NCBI GenBank assembly: GCA_016806145.1
Contig: CP063166.1
Location: 5,642,001-5,706,000 of the forward strand
Length of the DNA: 64,000 bases
Origin: Variovorax paradoxus
GTDB taxonomy: Bacteria; Pseudomonadota; Gammaproteobacteria; Burkholderiales; Burkholderiaceae_C
Direction: 5' to 3'
The first letter of the stretch is position 1; each line of letters begins with the position of its first letter. Position numbers and translations under genes: made by a program. The notes beneath the pieces were generated by a model. It was not told the DNA's origin and ran no database searches. It saw only the letters and a list, made by a program, of their open reading frames with translations. Shown here one piece after another: positions 20,551 to 29,917 of this stretch.

Positions 20551-22047
20551 ATGCTTCACAGACGCACCCTCCTCGCCACCGGCGCCGCCGCGCTCGCGCC
20601 CCTCGTGCTGCCGGCCGGCGCCCTCGCGCAGGCACGCCGCAAGGACACGCTGGTGCTCGGCCTCACGCTCGAACCCACGGGCCTCGATCCCACGGCCAAG
20701 GCCGGCGCCGAGATCGCCGAGGTGGTGCTCTACAACGTCTTCGAGACGCTGACCAAGATCAACTCCGACGGCAGCGTCACGCCGCTGCTGGCCGAGAGCT
20801 GGGAGGTCTCGCCCGACCTGCGCACCTACACCTTCAGGCTCAGGCGCGGCGTCAAGTTCCAGAACGGCGAGGCCTTCGACGCGAACACGGTCAAGTTCTC
20901 GTTCGACCGTGCCTCGGCCGCCAACAGCACCAACAAGGACAAGCGCTTCTTCGCCAACTTCACGACCCAGGCGCTCGACGCGAACACGGTGGTGCTGATC
21001 GCCAAGGAGATCGAGCCCGACCTGCTGTTCCAGCTCGGCCAGGCCTCGGCGATCGTGGTCGAGCCCAAGTCGGCCGAGGGCAATGCCACCAAGCCCGTGG
21101 GCACCGGTCCCTACCGGCTCGAGAACTGGGCCAAGGGCTCGTCGATCGTGCTCGCGAAGTGGGACGGCTACCGCCATGCCGACGCGGTGCAGATCCGCCG
21201 CGCGAGCTTCCGTTTCGTCTCGGAGCCGGCCGCGCAGACCACCGCGCTGCTGTCGAACGACATCGACCTGTTCCCGCATGCCTCGGTCTCGCGCAGCCTC
21301 TCGCAGTTCCAGAACGACAAGCGCTTCCAGATCCTCTTCAACGCCTCGCGCGGCAAGTCGATCCTCGCGATCAACAACAGGCGCAAGCCGCTCGACGACG
21401 TGCGCGTGCGCCGCGCGATCGCGGCCGCGATCGACCGCAAGGCGGTGATCGACGCGGCCATGGACGGCCGCGGCATCCCGATCGGCAGCCACTACGTGCC
21501 GACCGCGCCGGGCTACGTCGACACCACCGGCATCAACCCCTACGCCCCCGCGAAGGCCAAGCGCCTGCTGGCCGAGGCCGGCGTGAAGCTGCCGCTGCAG
21601 CTCGACCTGGTGCTGCCGCCCCCGCCCTATGCGCGCCAGGGCGGCGAGCTGATCGCCGCGCAGCTCGCGCAGGTCGGCATCGTCGCGAAGATCCAGAACG
21701 TGGAGTGGGCGCAGTGGATCAGCGGCACCTACGGCAACAAGAACTACGACCTGTCGGTGATCCTGCATGTCGAGCCCTTCGACCTCGTGAACTACACGCG
21801 CCCCGAGTACTACTGGGGCTACCAGTCGGCGAAGTTCAACGAGGTGTTCGAGAAGTCGCGCAACGCGCCGCGCGAGGCCGACCGGCTGCGCCTGCTGGGC
21901 GAGGCGCAGCACATCCTGGCCGAGGACTCGGCCAACGTGTTCCTCTACCAGCCGCAGCTCATCACCATCGCCGCGCGCGGGCTGCGCGGCCTGTGGAAGG
22001 ACGCGCCGATCTTCGCCAACGACATCGCCGCGATGTCCTGGGCGTGA
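20551..22047 (+). CDS. Periplasmic substrate-binding protein, family 5 (paralog 1)
   Basis: The 498-residue protein has a signal peptide (MLHRRTLLATGAAAL, cleavage after ALA) and the SBP_bac_5 fold: GLDPT, the LAESWEVSPDLRTYTFRLRRGVKF hallmark, GTGPYRLENW, and DVRVRRAIAAAIDRKAV. It captures substrate for the upstream permease/ATPase genes. It is closely similar to the next gene over its whole length. The start at 20551 gives the normal signal peptide; the frame is open 28 codons further upstream without a better site. Confidence 0.94.
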   Translation: MLHRRTLLATGAAALAPLVLPAGALAQARRKDTLVLGLTLEPTGLDPTAKAGAEIAEVVLYNVFETLTKINSDGSVTPLLAESWEVSPDLRTYTFRLRRGVKFQNGEAFDANTVKFSFDRASAANSTNKDKRFFANFTTQALDANTVVLIAKEIEPDLLFQLGQASAIVVEPKSAEGNATKPVGTGPYRLENWAKGSSIVLAKWDGYRHADAVQIRRASFRFVSEPAAQTTALLSNDIDLFPHASVSRSLSQFQNDKRFQILFNASRGKSILAINNRRKPLDDVRVRRAIAAAIDRKAVIDAAMDGRGIPIGSHYVPTAPGYVDTTGINPYAPAKAKRLLAEAGVKLPLQLDLVLPPPPYARQGGELIAAQLAQVGIVAKIQNVEWAQWISGTYGNKNYDLSVILHVEPFDLVNYTRPEYYWGYQSAKFNEVFEKSRNAPREADRLRLLGEAQHILAEDSANVFLYQPQLITIAARGLRGLWKDAPIFANDIAAMSWA

Positions 22048-22286
22048 GTGGCCGCTGACCTTTCGCGGCGCCCCGCATCCGGGAACCTCCCGAGGAAAAA
22101 GCGCCGCGCCGCGGCATCGGCGGCGAGCGCGCTGCGCGAGAATGCTTTTGGCTGCACGGCGTGGCATCTTTCCTGCTGCGCCGAGGGTCTCTCGCGGCGC
22201 CGCGCCTTGATTCGGGGCGCGCCGTCCCCTCACCCTTGCGAGGCAGCCCTTTGCCTTTCCAGACGTTTTTCCGGAGATCACCACGT

Positions 22287-23774
22287 ATGTTGAACCGTCG
22301 CACCCTCCTCACCACCGCTGGCGCCACCGTGGCCCTGGCCACACCGCTGGCCGGCCTGGCCCAGGGACGGAAGGACGCCATCGTGATCGGCATGGCGCTC
22401 GAGCCGCCGGGCCTCGATCCGACCGCGGGCGCCGCGGCCGCGATCGCCGAGGTGGTGCAGTACAACATCCTGGAGACGCTGACCAAGATCAACGCCGACG
22501 GCAGCGTCACGCCGCTGTTGGCCGAGAGCTGGGAAGTCTCGCCCGACCTCAAGACCTACACCTTCAAGCTGCGCCGCGGCGTGAAGTTCCAGAACGGCGA
22601 GCCCTTCAACGCGGCCACGGTCAAGTTCTCGTTCGACCGCGCGGGTTCGGACAAGAGCACGAACAAGGACAAGCGCACCTTCGCCAACCTCAGCACCCAG
22701 GCGACCGACGACTACACGGTGGTCGTCATCAACAAGGAGATCGACCCCGACCTGCCCTTCGTGCTGGGCCAGGCCACCGCGGTGATCGTCGAGCCCAAGA
22801 GCGCCGACGGCAACGCCACCAAGCCCGTGGGCACCGGCCCGTACAAGCTCGACAACTGGGTCAAGGGCTCCTCGATCACGCTGAGCAAGTGGGACGGCTT
22901 CCGCAACCCCGGCAACGCGAAGATCAACAAGGCGACCTTCCGCTTCATCTCCGACACCGCGGCCCAGGCCGCGGCCATGCTCTCGGGCGACATCGACATG
23001 TTCCCGCGCATCGGCACGCGCGTGGTGCCGCAGTTCAAGGCCAACCCGCAGTTCCAGACCATCCTGGCCGGCTCGCGCGCCAAGACCATCCTCGCGATCA
23101 ACAACCGCAAGAAGCCGCTCGACGACGTGCGCGTGCGCCGCGCGATCCTCGCGGCCATCGACCGCAAGGCCGTCATCGAGGGCGCGGCCGACGGCTTCGG
23201 CGTGCCGATCGGCAGCCACTACGTGCCCGGCGCGGCCGGCTTTGTCGACACCACCGGCATCAACCCCTTCGACATCGAGAAGGCCAAGAAGCTGCTGGCC
23301 GAGGCCGGCGTGAAGACCCCGCTCGAGCTCAAGCTGACCCTGCCCCCGCCGCCCTACGCGCGCCAGGGCGGCGAGGTGATCGTGGCCCAGCTCGCCAAGA
23401 TCGGCATCGTGGCGAAGGTGCAGAACGTCGAGTGGGCGCAATGGCTCAGCGGCACCTACGGCAACAAGGACTACGACCTGTCGATCGTCTCGCACGTCGA
23501 GCCCTTCGACCTCGGCAACTACGCCAAGTCGGACTACTACTGGGGCTACCAGTCGAAGGCCTTCGACACGCTGTTCGACAAGATCAAGACCACCGCCAAC
23601 ACCGCCGAGCGCAACAAGCTGCTGGGCGACGCGCAGAAGATGCTGGCCACCGACGCGGCCAACGGCTTCCTCTACCAGCCGCAGTTCCCGACCGTGGCGA
23701 AGAAGAACGTCAAGGGCATCTGGAAGGAAAACCCGATCTTCGTGAACGACCTGTCGGCCCTGTCCTGGGGTTGA
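22287..23774 (+). CDS. Periplasmic substrate-binding protein, family 5 (paralog 2)
   Basis: The 495-residue protein has a signal peptide (MLNRRTLLTTAGATVAL, cleavage after GLA) and the same landmarks as the preceding gene: GLDPT, LAESWEVSPDLKTYTFKLRRGVKF, GTGPYKLDNW and DVRVRRAILAAIDRKAV. Many blocks are identical between the two, for example LPPPPYARQGGE and YWGYQS, so they are a tandem duplication that has since diverged. Differences may change ligand choice. A 239-base gap separates the paralogs, long enough for an independent promoter. An inverted-repeat element lies downstream. Confidence 0.94.
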   Translation: MLNRRTLLTTAGATVALATPLAGLAQGRKDAIVIGMALEPPGLDPTAGAAAAIAEVVQYNILETLTKINADGSVTPLLAESWEVSPDLKTYTFKLRRGVKFQNGEPFNAATVKFSFDRAGSDKSTNKDKRTFANLSTQATDDYTVVVINKEIDPDLPFVLGQATAVIVEPKSADGNATKPVGTGPYKLDNWVKGSSITLSKWDGFRNPGNAKINKATFRFISDTAAQAAAMLSGDIDMFPRIGTRVVPQFKANPQFQTILAGSRAKTILAINNRKKPLDDVRVRRAILAAIDRKAVIEGAADGFGVPIGSHYVPGAAGFVDTTGINPFDIEKAKKLLAEAGVKTPLELKLTLPPPPYARQGGEVIVAQLAKIGIVAKVQNVEWAQWLSGTYGNKDYDLSIVSHVEPFDLGNYAKSDYYWGYQSKAFDTLFDKIKTTANTAERNKLLGDAQKMLATDAANGFLYQPQFPTVAKKNVKGIWKENPIFVNDLSALSWG

Positions 23775-23836
23775 ACACAAGCCTCCTTCGCACAGCCATC
23801 TGAACACGAGAGACGCCGCACAACGCAGCGTCCCTC

Positions 23837-23932
23837 GTGCACAGGATGCCGGGTACTCCCCGCAGCGAAATCAAGGAGGAGGCCGAAGGCCGGGGGACAT
23901 TCGCGGAGGGGAGTACCCGGCGTCCTGTGCAC
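23837..23932. repeat. Long inverted-repeat element (25-bp arms) between convergent genes
   Basis: Arms 23837-23861 and 23908-23932 begin GTGCACAGGA and end in a GGGTACTCCCC core. They match in reverse complement at 24 of 25 positions, and the single difference still allows a G-U pair. The 46-base middle contains a smaller hairpin, GGCC-GAA-GGCC. It lies between the convergent second binding-protein gene and the LysR gene. It could be a bidirectional terminator, although there is no T-run, or a copy of a REP/BIME-like repeat family. Confidence 0.75.
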
Positions 23933-23956
23933 GCGCCCGCGACGCCAACAAAGAAC

Positions 23957-24820
23957 TCACCCCAGCTGCACAGCCAGCATCTCCCGCGCCCGCGCCACGA
24001 ATTCCGTCTCCCCCCGCCGCCCCGGCAGGAACTGGAAAGCCACGCGCGGCAACGCCGGCAACCCATGCGGCGCCGCGAGCCGCGCCACCCCTTCGCCGAT
24101 CGCCGACTCGTTGAGGCAGGCCACGCCGAGCCCCGCCGCCAATGCCGACTGCAGCCCCGCCACCCCCGAGGCCACATGCGCGAGCACGTAGGGCACACGC
24201 CGGCGCCGCAGCAACGCCACCGTGAACTGATGCAGCGAGCAGGTGTCGGGCAGCACCAGCAGCCGCACCGGCTCGCCGCGCACCACCCGCATGCCGGCCG
24301 CGCCCAGCCAGGCCAGTGATTCGCGCCGCAGCACCGCCGGGCTGCCCGGCGGCGGCGTCGACACGCCCGCGATGTGCATCGCCAGTGCCACGTCGAAATC
24401 GCCGCGCGCATAGGCCGCGCGCAGCTCGTCGCTCTTGAGGATGCTCACGTGCAGCCGCACGCGCGGATGGCCCTGCGCGAGCCGCGCCAGCAATTGCGTG
24501 AGGTCGCCCGGACGGAAGTAGTCGGTGACCGCGAGCCGCAGCTCGCCCGCCAGCGTCTCGCCATGCAGGTCGCGGAAGGCCTCGTCGCTCAGTGCCAGGA
24601 TGCGCCGCGCATGGACCAGCAGCCGCGCGCCGGCCTCGGTCGGCGACACCCCGGCCTTGCTGCGCGTGAGCAGCGACTGGCCCGCGCGCTCCTCGAGCTT
24701 GCGCATCTGCTCGCTGACCGAGGACTGCGAGAGGAAGACCCGCGGCGCCGCGGCCGTGAGGCTGCCCGCGTCGACCACCGCCACCAGCGTGCGCAGCTGT
24801 TCCAGATCGAATCCCTGCAT
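23957..24820 (-). CDS. LysR-family transcriptional regulator (divergent from tautomerase)
   Basis: The 287-residue protein has an N-terminal winged helix-turn-helix (LEQLRTLVAVVDAGSLTAAA, then LSQSSVSEQMRKLEERAG) and a LysR effector-binding domain from about residue 90. It is divergent from the tautomerase gene with 113 bases between them, the typical arrangement for a LysR regulator and its target. The intergenic region contains repeated TCCGAT words near 24831-24880 that could be part of its site. The inducer is unknown. Confidence 0.9.
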   Translation of the reverse strand: MQGFDLEQLRTLVAVVDAGSLTAAAPRVFLSQSSVSEQMRKLEERAGQSLLTRSKAGVSPTEAGARLLVHARRILALSDEAFRDLHGETLAGELRLAVTDYFRPGDLTQLLARLAQGHPRVRLHVSILKSDELRAAYARGDFDVALAMHIAGVSTPPPGSPAVLRRESLAWLGAAGMRVVRGEPVRLLVLPDTCSLHQFTVALLRRRRVPYVLAHVASGVAGLQSALAAGLGVACLNESAIGEGVARLAAPHGLPALPRVAFQFLPGRRGETEFVARAREMLAVQLG

Positions 24821-24933
24821 GGCTCATCCATCCGATATTCCGATGGCTGTCATCATATCTTCCCGCTTTTCCGATGACGAGGCACTGCCCACAATCACCC
24901 CATCGACCACCCAAACCTTCCAAGGAGTCCGCC

Positions 24934-25332
24934 ATGCCCCACATCGTCGTCCACCTCTCCGGCCAACCCGATGCCGACCTCACGCGCCAGACCGTCGACG
25001 CCGTCGCCGAGCTCACCCAGAGCGTGCTCGGCAAGCAGCTGCCGGTGATCGCCATCACCGTGCAGTACATCGCCGCCGACACCTGGTTCATCGGCGGCCA
25101 GTCGCTGGCCGCGCTCGGGAAGTCGGCCTTCCACCTCGACATCAGCATCACCGACGAGACCAACACCAAGGCCGAGAAGGCGCGCTACCTGCGCGAGGTC
25201 CATGCGGCCATGGCCAGGCTGCGGCCCAACCTGCACGAGGTCTCGTACATCCACGTGATCGACGCGCGCGGCGCGGCCTACGGCTACGGCGGCAAGACCC
25301 AGGAGTACCGGCACCAGCAGGCAGGCGTCTGA
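24934..25332 (+). CDS. Tautomerase-family protein (4-oxalocrotonate tautomerase-like)
   Basis: The 132-residue protein starts MPHIVVHLSG, so Pro1, the catalytic base of the tautomerase superfamily, would be exposed after Met removal. That and the preceding CAAGGAGT site fix the start at 24934 instead of an upstream in-frame ATG. The remainder fits a beta-alpha-beta repeat, including ITVQYIAADTWFIGG and HVIDARGAAYGYGGKTQE. It is longer than the 62-residue 4-OT and closer to the MIF/CHMI-like size class. Substrate is unknown; it is probably controlled by the divergent LysR gene. Confidence 0.87.
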   Translation: MPHIVVHLSGQPDADLTRQTVDAVAELTQSVLGKQLPVIAITVQYIAADTWFIGGQSLAALGKSAFHLDISITDETNTKAEKARYLREVHAAMARLRPNLHEVSYIHVIDARGAAYGYGGKTQEYRHQQAGV

Positions 25333-25376
25333 AGACGGCGCGTTGAAGCCGCCGCGGGGGCGTGGCACGATGCGCC

Positions 25377-26753
25377 ATGCCCTCCGCCAGCCCCCCGTCG
25401 AACACCGTCCGCCACGCCGACAGCCTCGGCAACCCCCTCACGCTCGACGACGCCGCCAGCCTGCCGCTGGTCGACGATTTCGTCATGGGCTTCATCTCGA
25501 GCGAGGCCCGCGCCGTCAACCTGCTCGCCGCCACCGAGCACGACGCGAGCCCCATCGTGCAGGCCTACGGCGCCACGCTGCACCTGTTCGCCGAATCGCG
25601 CGAGGCCGTGGCCAATGCGCGCCCCTTCCTCGACAAGGCACGCCAGCAGGCCGCGCGCGCCACGCCGCGCGAGCAGCGCTACATCGCGGCCATCGAGGCC
25701 TGGGCCGACGGCGACATCGCGCGCGCCATCGCGCTGCATGCCGAACAGGCGCGCGAGCATCCGCGCGACCTGGTGTCGCTCAAGCTCGGCCAGTACCACT
25801 GCTTCAACACCGGCGACTGCCCCGGCATGCTGCGGCTCGCGCTCGCCGTGCTGCCGCATGCGGCCGAGGTGCCCTACGTGCACGGCATGGCCGCCTTCGG
25901 CTACGAGCAGTGCCACCTGATGCGCGAGGCCGAGGCCAGCGCGCGCCATGCGATCGCCCTGTGCCGCAAGGAGCCCTGGGCCCACCATGCGCTCGCGCAC
26001 GTGATGCTCACCGAGGGCCGGCTCGCCGAGGGCCTGGCCTTCATGGAGAGCGTGAGCGACACCTGGGTCGGCCTCAACTCCTTCATGGTCACGCACAACT
26101 GGTGGCACGTGGCGCTGTTCCTCATCGACCTGGGCCGCGGCGACGAGGCGCTCGCGGTCTACGACCACCATGCCTGGGGCGTGGTCAAGGCGTATTCGCA
26201 GGACCAGATCGGCGCCGTCTCGCTGCTCGCGCGGCTCGAGCTCGCGGGCGTCGACGTCGGCGATCGCTGGGACGACGTGGCTGCGCACCTGCTGCAGCGC
26301 CAGGCCGACCACGTGCTGCCCTTTCTCGACCTGCAGTACCTCTATGGCCTGGCGCGCGCGGGCCGGCCCGAGGCCGACACGCTGCTGGCCAACATCGAGG
26401 CCTTCGCGCCGCATGCGCCGGCCTCGACGCGCGCAGCCTGGCAGCGTGTGTGCGTGCCGGCCGCGCACGGCCTGCGCGCCCATGCGCGCGGCGACCTGGC
26501 CGCGGCGATCGACGGCCTCGGCACCGCGCTGCCGCGCATGATCGAGATCGGCGGCAGCCATGCACAGCGCGACCTGTTCGAGCAGGTCTACCTCGACGCG
26601 CTGGTGCGCAGCGGCACCGAGGCCACGCTGACCGGCGCGCAGGGCATCCTGCAGCAGCAGTTCAACGGCCAGCCCGAATCGCTGCGGCTGCGCCGGCAGG
26701 CAGCCGAGGTCTACCGCAAGCTGGACCTGCCGGAGATCGCCGCGCGCTCATGA
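25377..26753 (+). CDS. TTC38-like tetratricopeptide protein
   Basis: The protein of about 458 residues is cytosolic, with no signal peptide. It resembles the TTC38 family: HGMAAFGYEQCHLMREAEASARHAIALC and WAHHALAHVMLTEGRLAEGLAFM are TPR-like pairs, followed by THNWWHVALFLIDLGRGDEALAVYDHH, a His/Trp-rich segment characteristic of that family. No catalytic activity is established. GTG at 25362 is an alternative start; 25377 is the first ATG in frame. It is followed 94 bases later by the D-aminoacylase gene. Confidence 0.75.
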   Translation: MPSASPPSNTVRHADSLGNPLTLDDAASLPLVDDFVMGFISSEARAVNLLAATEHDASPIVQAYGATLHLFAESREAVANARPFLDKARQQAARATPREQRYIAAIEAWADGDIARAIALHAEQAREHPRDLVSLKLGQYHCFNTGDCPGMLRLALAVLPHAAEVPYVHGMAAFGYEQCHLMREAEASARHAIALCRKEPWAHHALAHVMLTEGRLAEGLAFMESVSDTWVGLNSFMVTHNWWHVALFLIDLGRGDEALAVYDHHAWGVVKAYSQDQIGAVSLLARLELAGVDVGDRWDDVAAHLLQRQADHVLPFLDLQYLYGLARAGRPEADTLLANIEAFAPHAPASTRAAWQRVCVPAAHGLRAHARGDLAAAIDGLGTALPRMIEIGGSHAQRDLFEQVYLDALVRSGTEATLTGAQGILQQQFNGQPESLRLRRQAAEVYRKLDLPEIAARS

Positions 26754-26847
26754 GTTCAGGACATGGGGCGTGCCGCAAAAGGAATTGGCGGCGCGCGCGA
26801 GGCGACTTCACACTGGCCGGCGTTTCCACCCGTGCCCACATCGCCCC

Positions 26848-28437
26848 ATGCAGACTTCGCTCATCGCCCTGGCCGCGCTCGCCTTCCTCGCACCTTCGCT
26901 CCACGCCCAACCGGCCGACGCACCGATCGAGCTCGACCTGCTGCTGCGCGGCGGCACCATCTACACCGGCGACGATGACCGGCCCGTGGTCGGCGACGTC
27001 GGCATCGCGGGCGACCGCATCGTGTTCGCGGGCCGCGCGATGCCCGCGCAGTTCAAGGCCAAGCGCACCATCGACGCCACCGGCATGGTGGTGGCGCCGG
27101 GCTTCATCGACGCCCACACGCATGCCGACACCGATCTGCATTCGAACGACGCGCGCAAGCGCCTCAACATCCCGTTCCTGACCCAGGGCGTGACCACCGC
27201 CGTGATCGGCAACGACGGCTTCGGCGGCTGGGACATCGCGGCCCAGGCGCAGCGGCTGCGCGCCGTGCCGGTGGGCACCAACGTCGCGATGTACGTCGGC
27301 TTCGGGCCGGTGCGCACCAGCCAGCTCGGCGAGGCCAACCGCCAGCCCACGCCCGAGCAGCTCGAGGCCATGGGCCGCCACGTGAGCCAGGCCATGTGCG
27401 AGGGCGCGCTGGGCCTGTCGACGGGGCTCTTCTATCCGCCGCAGAACTTCTCGAAGACCGAGGAGGTGATCGCGCTCGCGAAGGTGGCGGCGCGCCATGG
27501 CGGGCTCTACGACAGCCACATCCGCGACGAGTCCATGTACAACATCGGGCTCAAGGGCTCGATCGACGAGGTGATCCGCATCGGCCACGAGGCGAAGCTG
27601 CCGGTGCACGTGGCGCACATCAAGGCGCTCGGCGTCGACGTGCAGGGCCAGAGCGGCGACATCATCGAGCGCATCGAACGCGAGCGCGCCAAGGGCCTGG
27701 ACATCACGGCCGACCACTATCCGTGGACCGCCTCGAGCACCCGCTTCTCGGCCGCGCTGATCCCGCCCTGGGCCATCGATGGCGGCCGCTCCGCGCTGCT
27801 GCAGCGCTTCGACGATGCCGCGGTGCAGGAGCGGCTGCGCGGCGGCATGCGCGAGAACCTGCGGCTGCGCGGCGGGCCCGACGCGATCCTGTTCTCGGCC
27901 GGCAGCACGAAGTACGTGGGCAAGACGCTCGCGCAGGTCGCGAAGGCCCAGAACGCCGACCCGGTCGACGCCGCCATCGCGGTGCTGCGCGACGGCGACC
28001 TGATGATCGCCTCGTTCAACCAGAGCGACGACGACGTGCGCGCCTTCATGAAGCGGCCCTGGGTCATGACCTCGTCGGATTCCTCGCAGGGCCATCCGCG
28101 CGCCTACGGCACCTTCGCGCGCAAGTACGAGCAGTACGTGGTGAAGGAGCACGCGATCTCGCTCGCGCAGTTCATCCGCGGCAGTTCCTCGCTCACGGCC
28201 GACACGCTGGGCCTGGTGCAGCGCGGCCATCTACGGCCCGGCTACTACGCCGACGTGGTGGTGTTCGATCCCGCGCGCTTCGCCGCGCGTGCCACCTACA
28301 CGCAGCCCACGCTGCTGTCCGAGGGCGTGCGCACGGTGCTGGTGAACGGCCAGCTCGCGGTGGACCAGGGCCAGCCGACCGGCGTCGGCGCGGGCCGGCC
28401 GCTGCTGCGCGCGCCGAAGGCGGGCAGCTGCGGCTGA
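26848..28437 (+). CDS. Exported N-acyl-D-amino-acid deacylase / amidohydrolase
   Basis: The 529-residue protein has a signal peptide (MQTSLIALAALAFLA, cleavage after LHA) and an amidohydrolase fold: DAHTHADTDL with the HxH metal motif, DSHIRDES, LPVHVAHIKALG with the metal His, DHYPWTASST, and the metal Asp in SSDSSQGHPRAYG. This matches the N-acyl-D-amino-acid deacylase (DAN/D-aminoacylase) group, which hydrolyses N-acyl-D-amino acids. The exact substrate is unproven. The signal peptide places it in the periplasm. It is near a peptide-type ABC importer, which fits scavenging. Confidence 0.85.
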   Translation: MQTSLIALAALAFLAPSLHAQPADAPIELDLLLRGGTIYTGDDDRPVVGDVGIAGDRIVFAGRAMPAQFKAKRTIDATGMVVAPGFIDAHTHADTDLHSNDARKRLNIPFLTQGVTTAVIGNDGFGGWDIAAQAQRLRAVPVGTNVAMYVGFGPVRTSQLGEANRQPTPEQLEAMGRHVSQAMCEGALGLSTGLFYPPQNFSKTEEVIALAKVAARHGGLYDSHIRDESMYNIGLKGSIDEVIRIGHEAKLPVHVAHIKALGVDVQGQSGDIIERIERERAKGLDITADHYPWTASSTRFSAALIPPWAIDGGRSALLQRFDDAAVQERLRGGMRENLRLRGGPDAILFSAGSTKYVGKTLAQVAKAQNADPVDAAIAVLRDGDLMIASFNQSDDDVRAFMKRPWVMTSSDSSQGHPRAYGTFARKYEQYVVKEHAISLAQFIRGSSSLTADTLGLVQRGHLRPGYYADVVVFDPARFAARATYTQPTLLSEGVRTVLVNGQLAVDQGQPTGVGAGRPLLRAPKAGSCG

Positions 28438-28443
28438 GCCGCT

Positions 28444-29142
28444 TCAGTCCTTGTTCTTGAGGTGCCGCGTCTGGTCGTAGGTCGGCTGCGGCGGCAGGTC
28501 GGCCAGGTGCCGCGTGTCGGCCCATTCGACAATCTCGATCGCCTCGGGCGCCGCGGGGTCGGCGATGCGGATGCGGTTGAAGCCGGCGTTGGGAATCTCG
28601 CTGCGGCGCGGGCCGCTGAGGCTCAGGCCGTGCGCGGTGCGCCACACCATGTCGAGCACGCCGCCGTGCGTGACCACGATCAGGTGCTGCCCGCGGTGCG
28701 CGCCGGCGATGGTGCCGAGCGCCGCGACGATGCGCGCATGGAACTCGCGCGCCGTCTCGCCCTCGGGCATGGCGTGGTCCTCGCGGAACTCCAGCCACTC
28801 CTCCCAGGCGCGCGGATGCAGGGCCTGGATCTCGTCGGAACGCATGCCTTCGGCGATGCCGAAGAACTGCTCGCGCAGCGAGGCCGTGGTGACGATCGGC
28901 AGCGAGAGCTGCGAGGCGCCCGGCGCCGCCGTCTGCTGGGCCCGCAGCAGGTCGCTGCTGATCACGTGCTGCACCGCGGTTTCCTGCGCCAGCCGCAGCC
29001 CGATGCGGCGCGCCTGCTCGTGGCCCATGTCGTTGAGCGGCACGTCGGCGTGGCCCTGGAAGCGCAGCTCGCGGTTCCAGGCGGTCTCGCCGTGGCGGAT
29101 GAGGATGATGTCGGTGGTGGTGTCGGGTTTGGGCGTGGGCAT
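28444..29142 (-). CDS. Histidine phosphatase family protein (phosphoglycerate mutase-like)
   Basis: The 232-residue protein has the RHG motif in ILIRHGETAWN, SDLLRAQQTA, the catalytic acid region and the second His in LIVVTHGGVLDMVW. These define the branch-1 histidine phosphatase superfamily. Whether it is a mutase or a broad phosphatase cannot be told; the single-domain, cofactor-dependent-like pattern fits a GpmB/CobC-type phosphatase. The start at 29142 is the first ATG giving the usual short N-terminus. It is tail-to-tail with the D-aminoacylase gene, 6 bases apart. Confidence 0.88.
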   Translation of the reverse strand: MPTPKPDTTTDIILIRHGETAWNRELRFQGHADVPLNDMGHEQARRIGLRLAQETAVQHVISSDLLRAQQTAAPGASQLSLPIVTTASLREQFFGIAEGMRSDEIQALHPRAWEEWLEFREDHAMPEGETAREFHARIVAALGTIAGAHRGQHLIVVTHGGVLDMVWRTAHGLSLSGPRRSEIPNAGFNRIRIADPAAPEAIEIVEWADTRHLADLPPQPTYDQTRHLKNKD

Positions 29143-29186
29143 CGGCCCCCATTGTCCCACCACCGGCCGCCGTGGCGGCTTCGGCG

Positions 29187-29795
29187 TCAGGCGAAGGCCA
29201 TCGGCAGCGCGCCCAGCCGCAGCGCCGGCGAAGCCGTGAGCAGCGAGAGCACCCACGCGATCGTGAAGCCGCCGACGATGGCGCAGACCACCACCACCGC
29301 GGTGTAGGGCAGCGCGCGATCGGCCGGGCACTTCATCAGCACCGGCAGGCCGAGGTAGATCAGGTAGATGCCGTAGAGCCCGCACAGCGCGCCCAGCGCC
29401 GACAGCGAGGGCAGCAGGCTGAATACGCCGCCGACCAGCGAGGCGGTGGAGGCATAGACCGCGAGCTTGAGCGCGGCGACCGGGCTCTGCACGCCGTCGA
29501 AGGTGGGCGCGAGCGCGTCGACGATGAGCCCGACCACGAACACCACCACGAGCGACAGCACGTAGCCGACCACCATGTTGACCAGCCCCGCGAGCACCGG
29601 CACGCGGAAGCTCACGCCGAAGGCGCCCATGCCGATCACCGACAGGCCGATGAAGCCGGCCACGGCCGGGATCAGCGCGAGGATCATCAGGTAGTTCTTG
29701 TAGAGCGAGGCGGTGTCCTCGGGCTCGGCATCGATCACCGGCCAGGTGGCCTTGGGCTTGAGCAGGATGTCCTGCACGCGTTGAACCAGGTTCAT
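29187..29795 (-). CDS. YIP1-family inner-membrane protein
   Basis: The 202-residue protein starts MNLVQRVQDILLKPKATWPVI, the usual opening of bacterial Yip1-domain proteins, and has about five hydrophobic segments (LMILALIPAVAGFIGLSVIG, then VVGYVLSLVVVFVVGLIVDA and others). Function is unknown. It is upstream of the histidine phosphatase on the same strand with a 44-base gap and divergent from an alpha/beta hydrolase. Confidence 0.85.
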   Translation of the reverse strand: MNLVQRVQDILLKPKATWPVIDAEPEDTASLYKNYLMILALIPAVAGFIGLSVIGMGAFGVSFRVPVLAGLVNMVVGYVLSLVVVFVVGLIVDALAPTFDGVQSPVAALKLAVYASTASLVGGVFSLLPSLSALGALCGLYGIYLIYLGLPVLMKCPADRALPYTAVVVVCAIVGGFTIAWVLSLLTASPALRLGALPMAFA

Positions 29796-29917
29796 GGAAG
29801 TCGAAGGGAAAGGAGAAGGGGTGGCGGCGCGAGTATGTCGAGCCGCGGCGCGCCTGGCTGCTGGCCAGGAAGCCTATGCCGATGCGCCGGGATGACGTCC
29901 TCGCGCAGAATCCCGGC

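Noticed and set aside
22048..22286. Possible small gene between the two binding-protein paralogs
   Set aside because: Short open frames here lack a ribosome binding site and any recognisable motif; the stretch is better seen as the leader of the second paralog.
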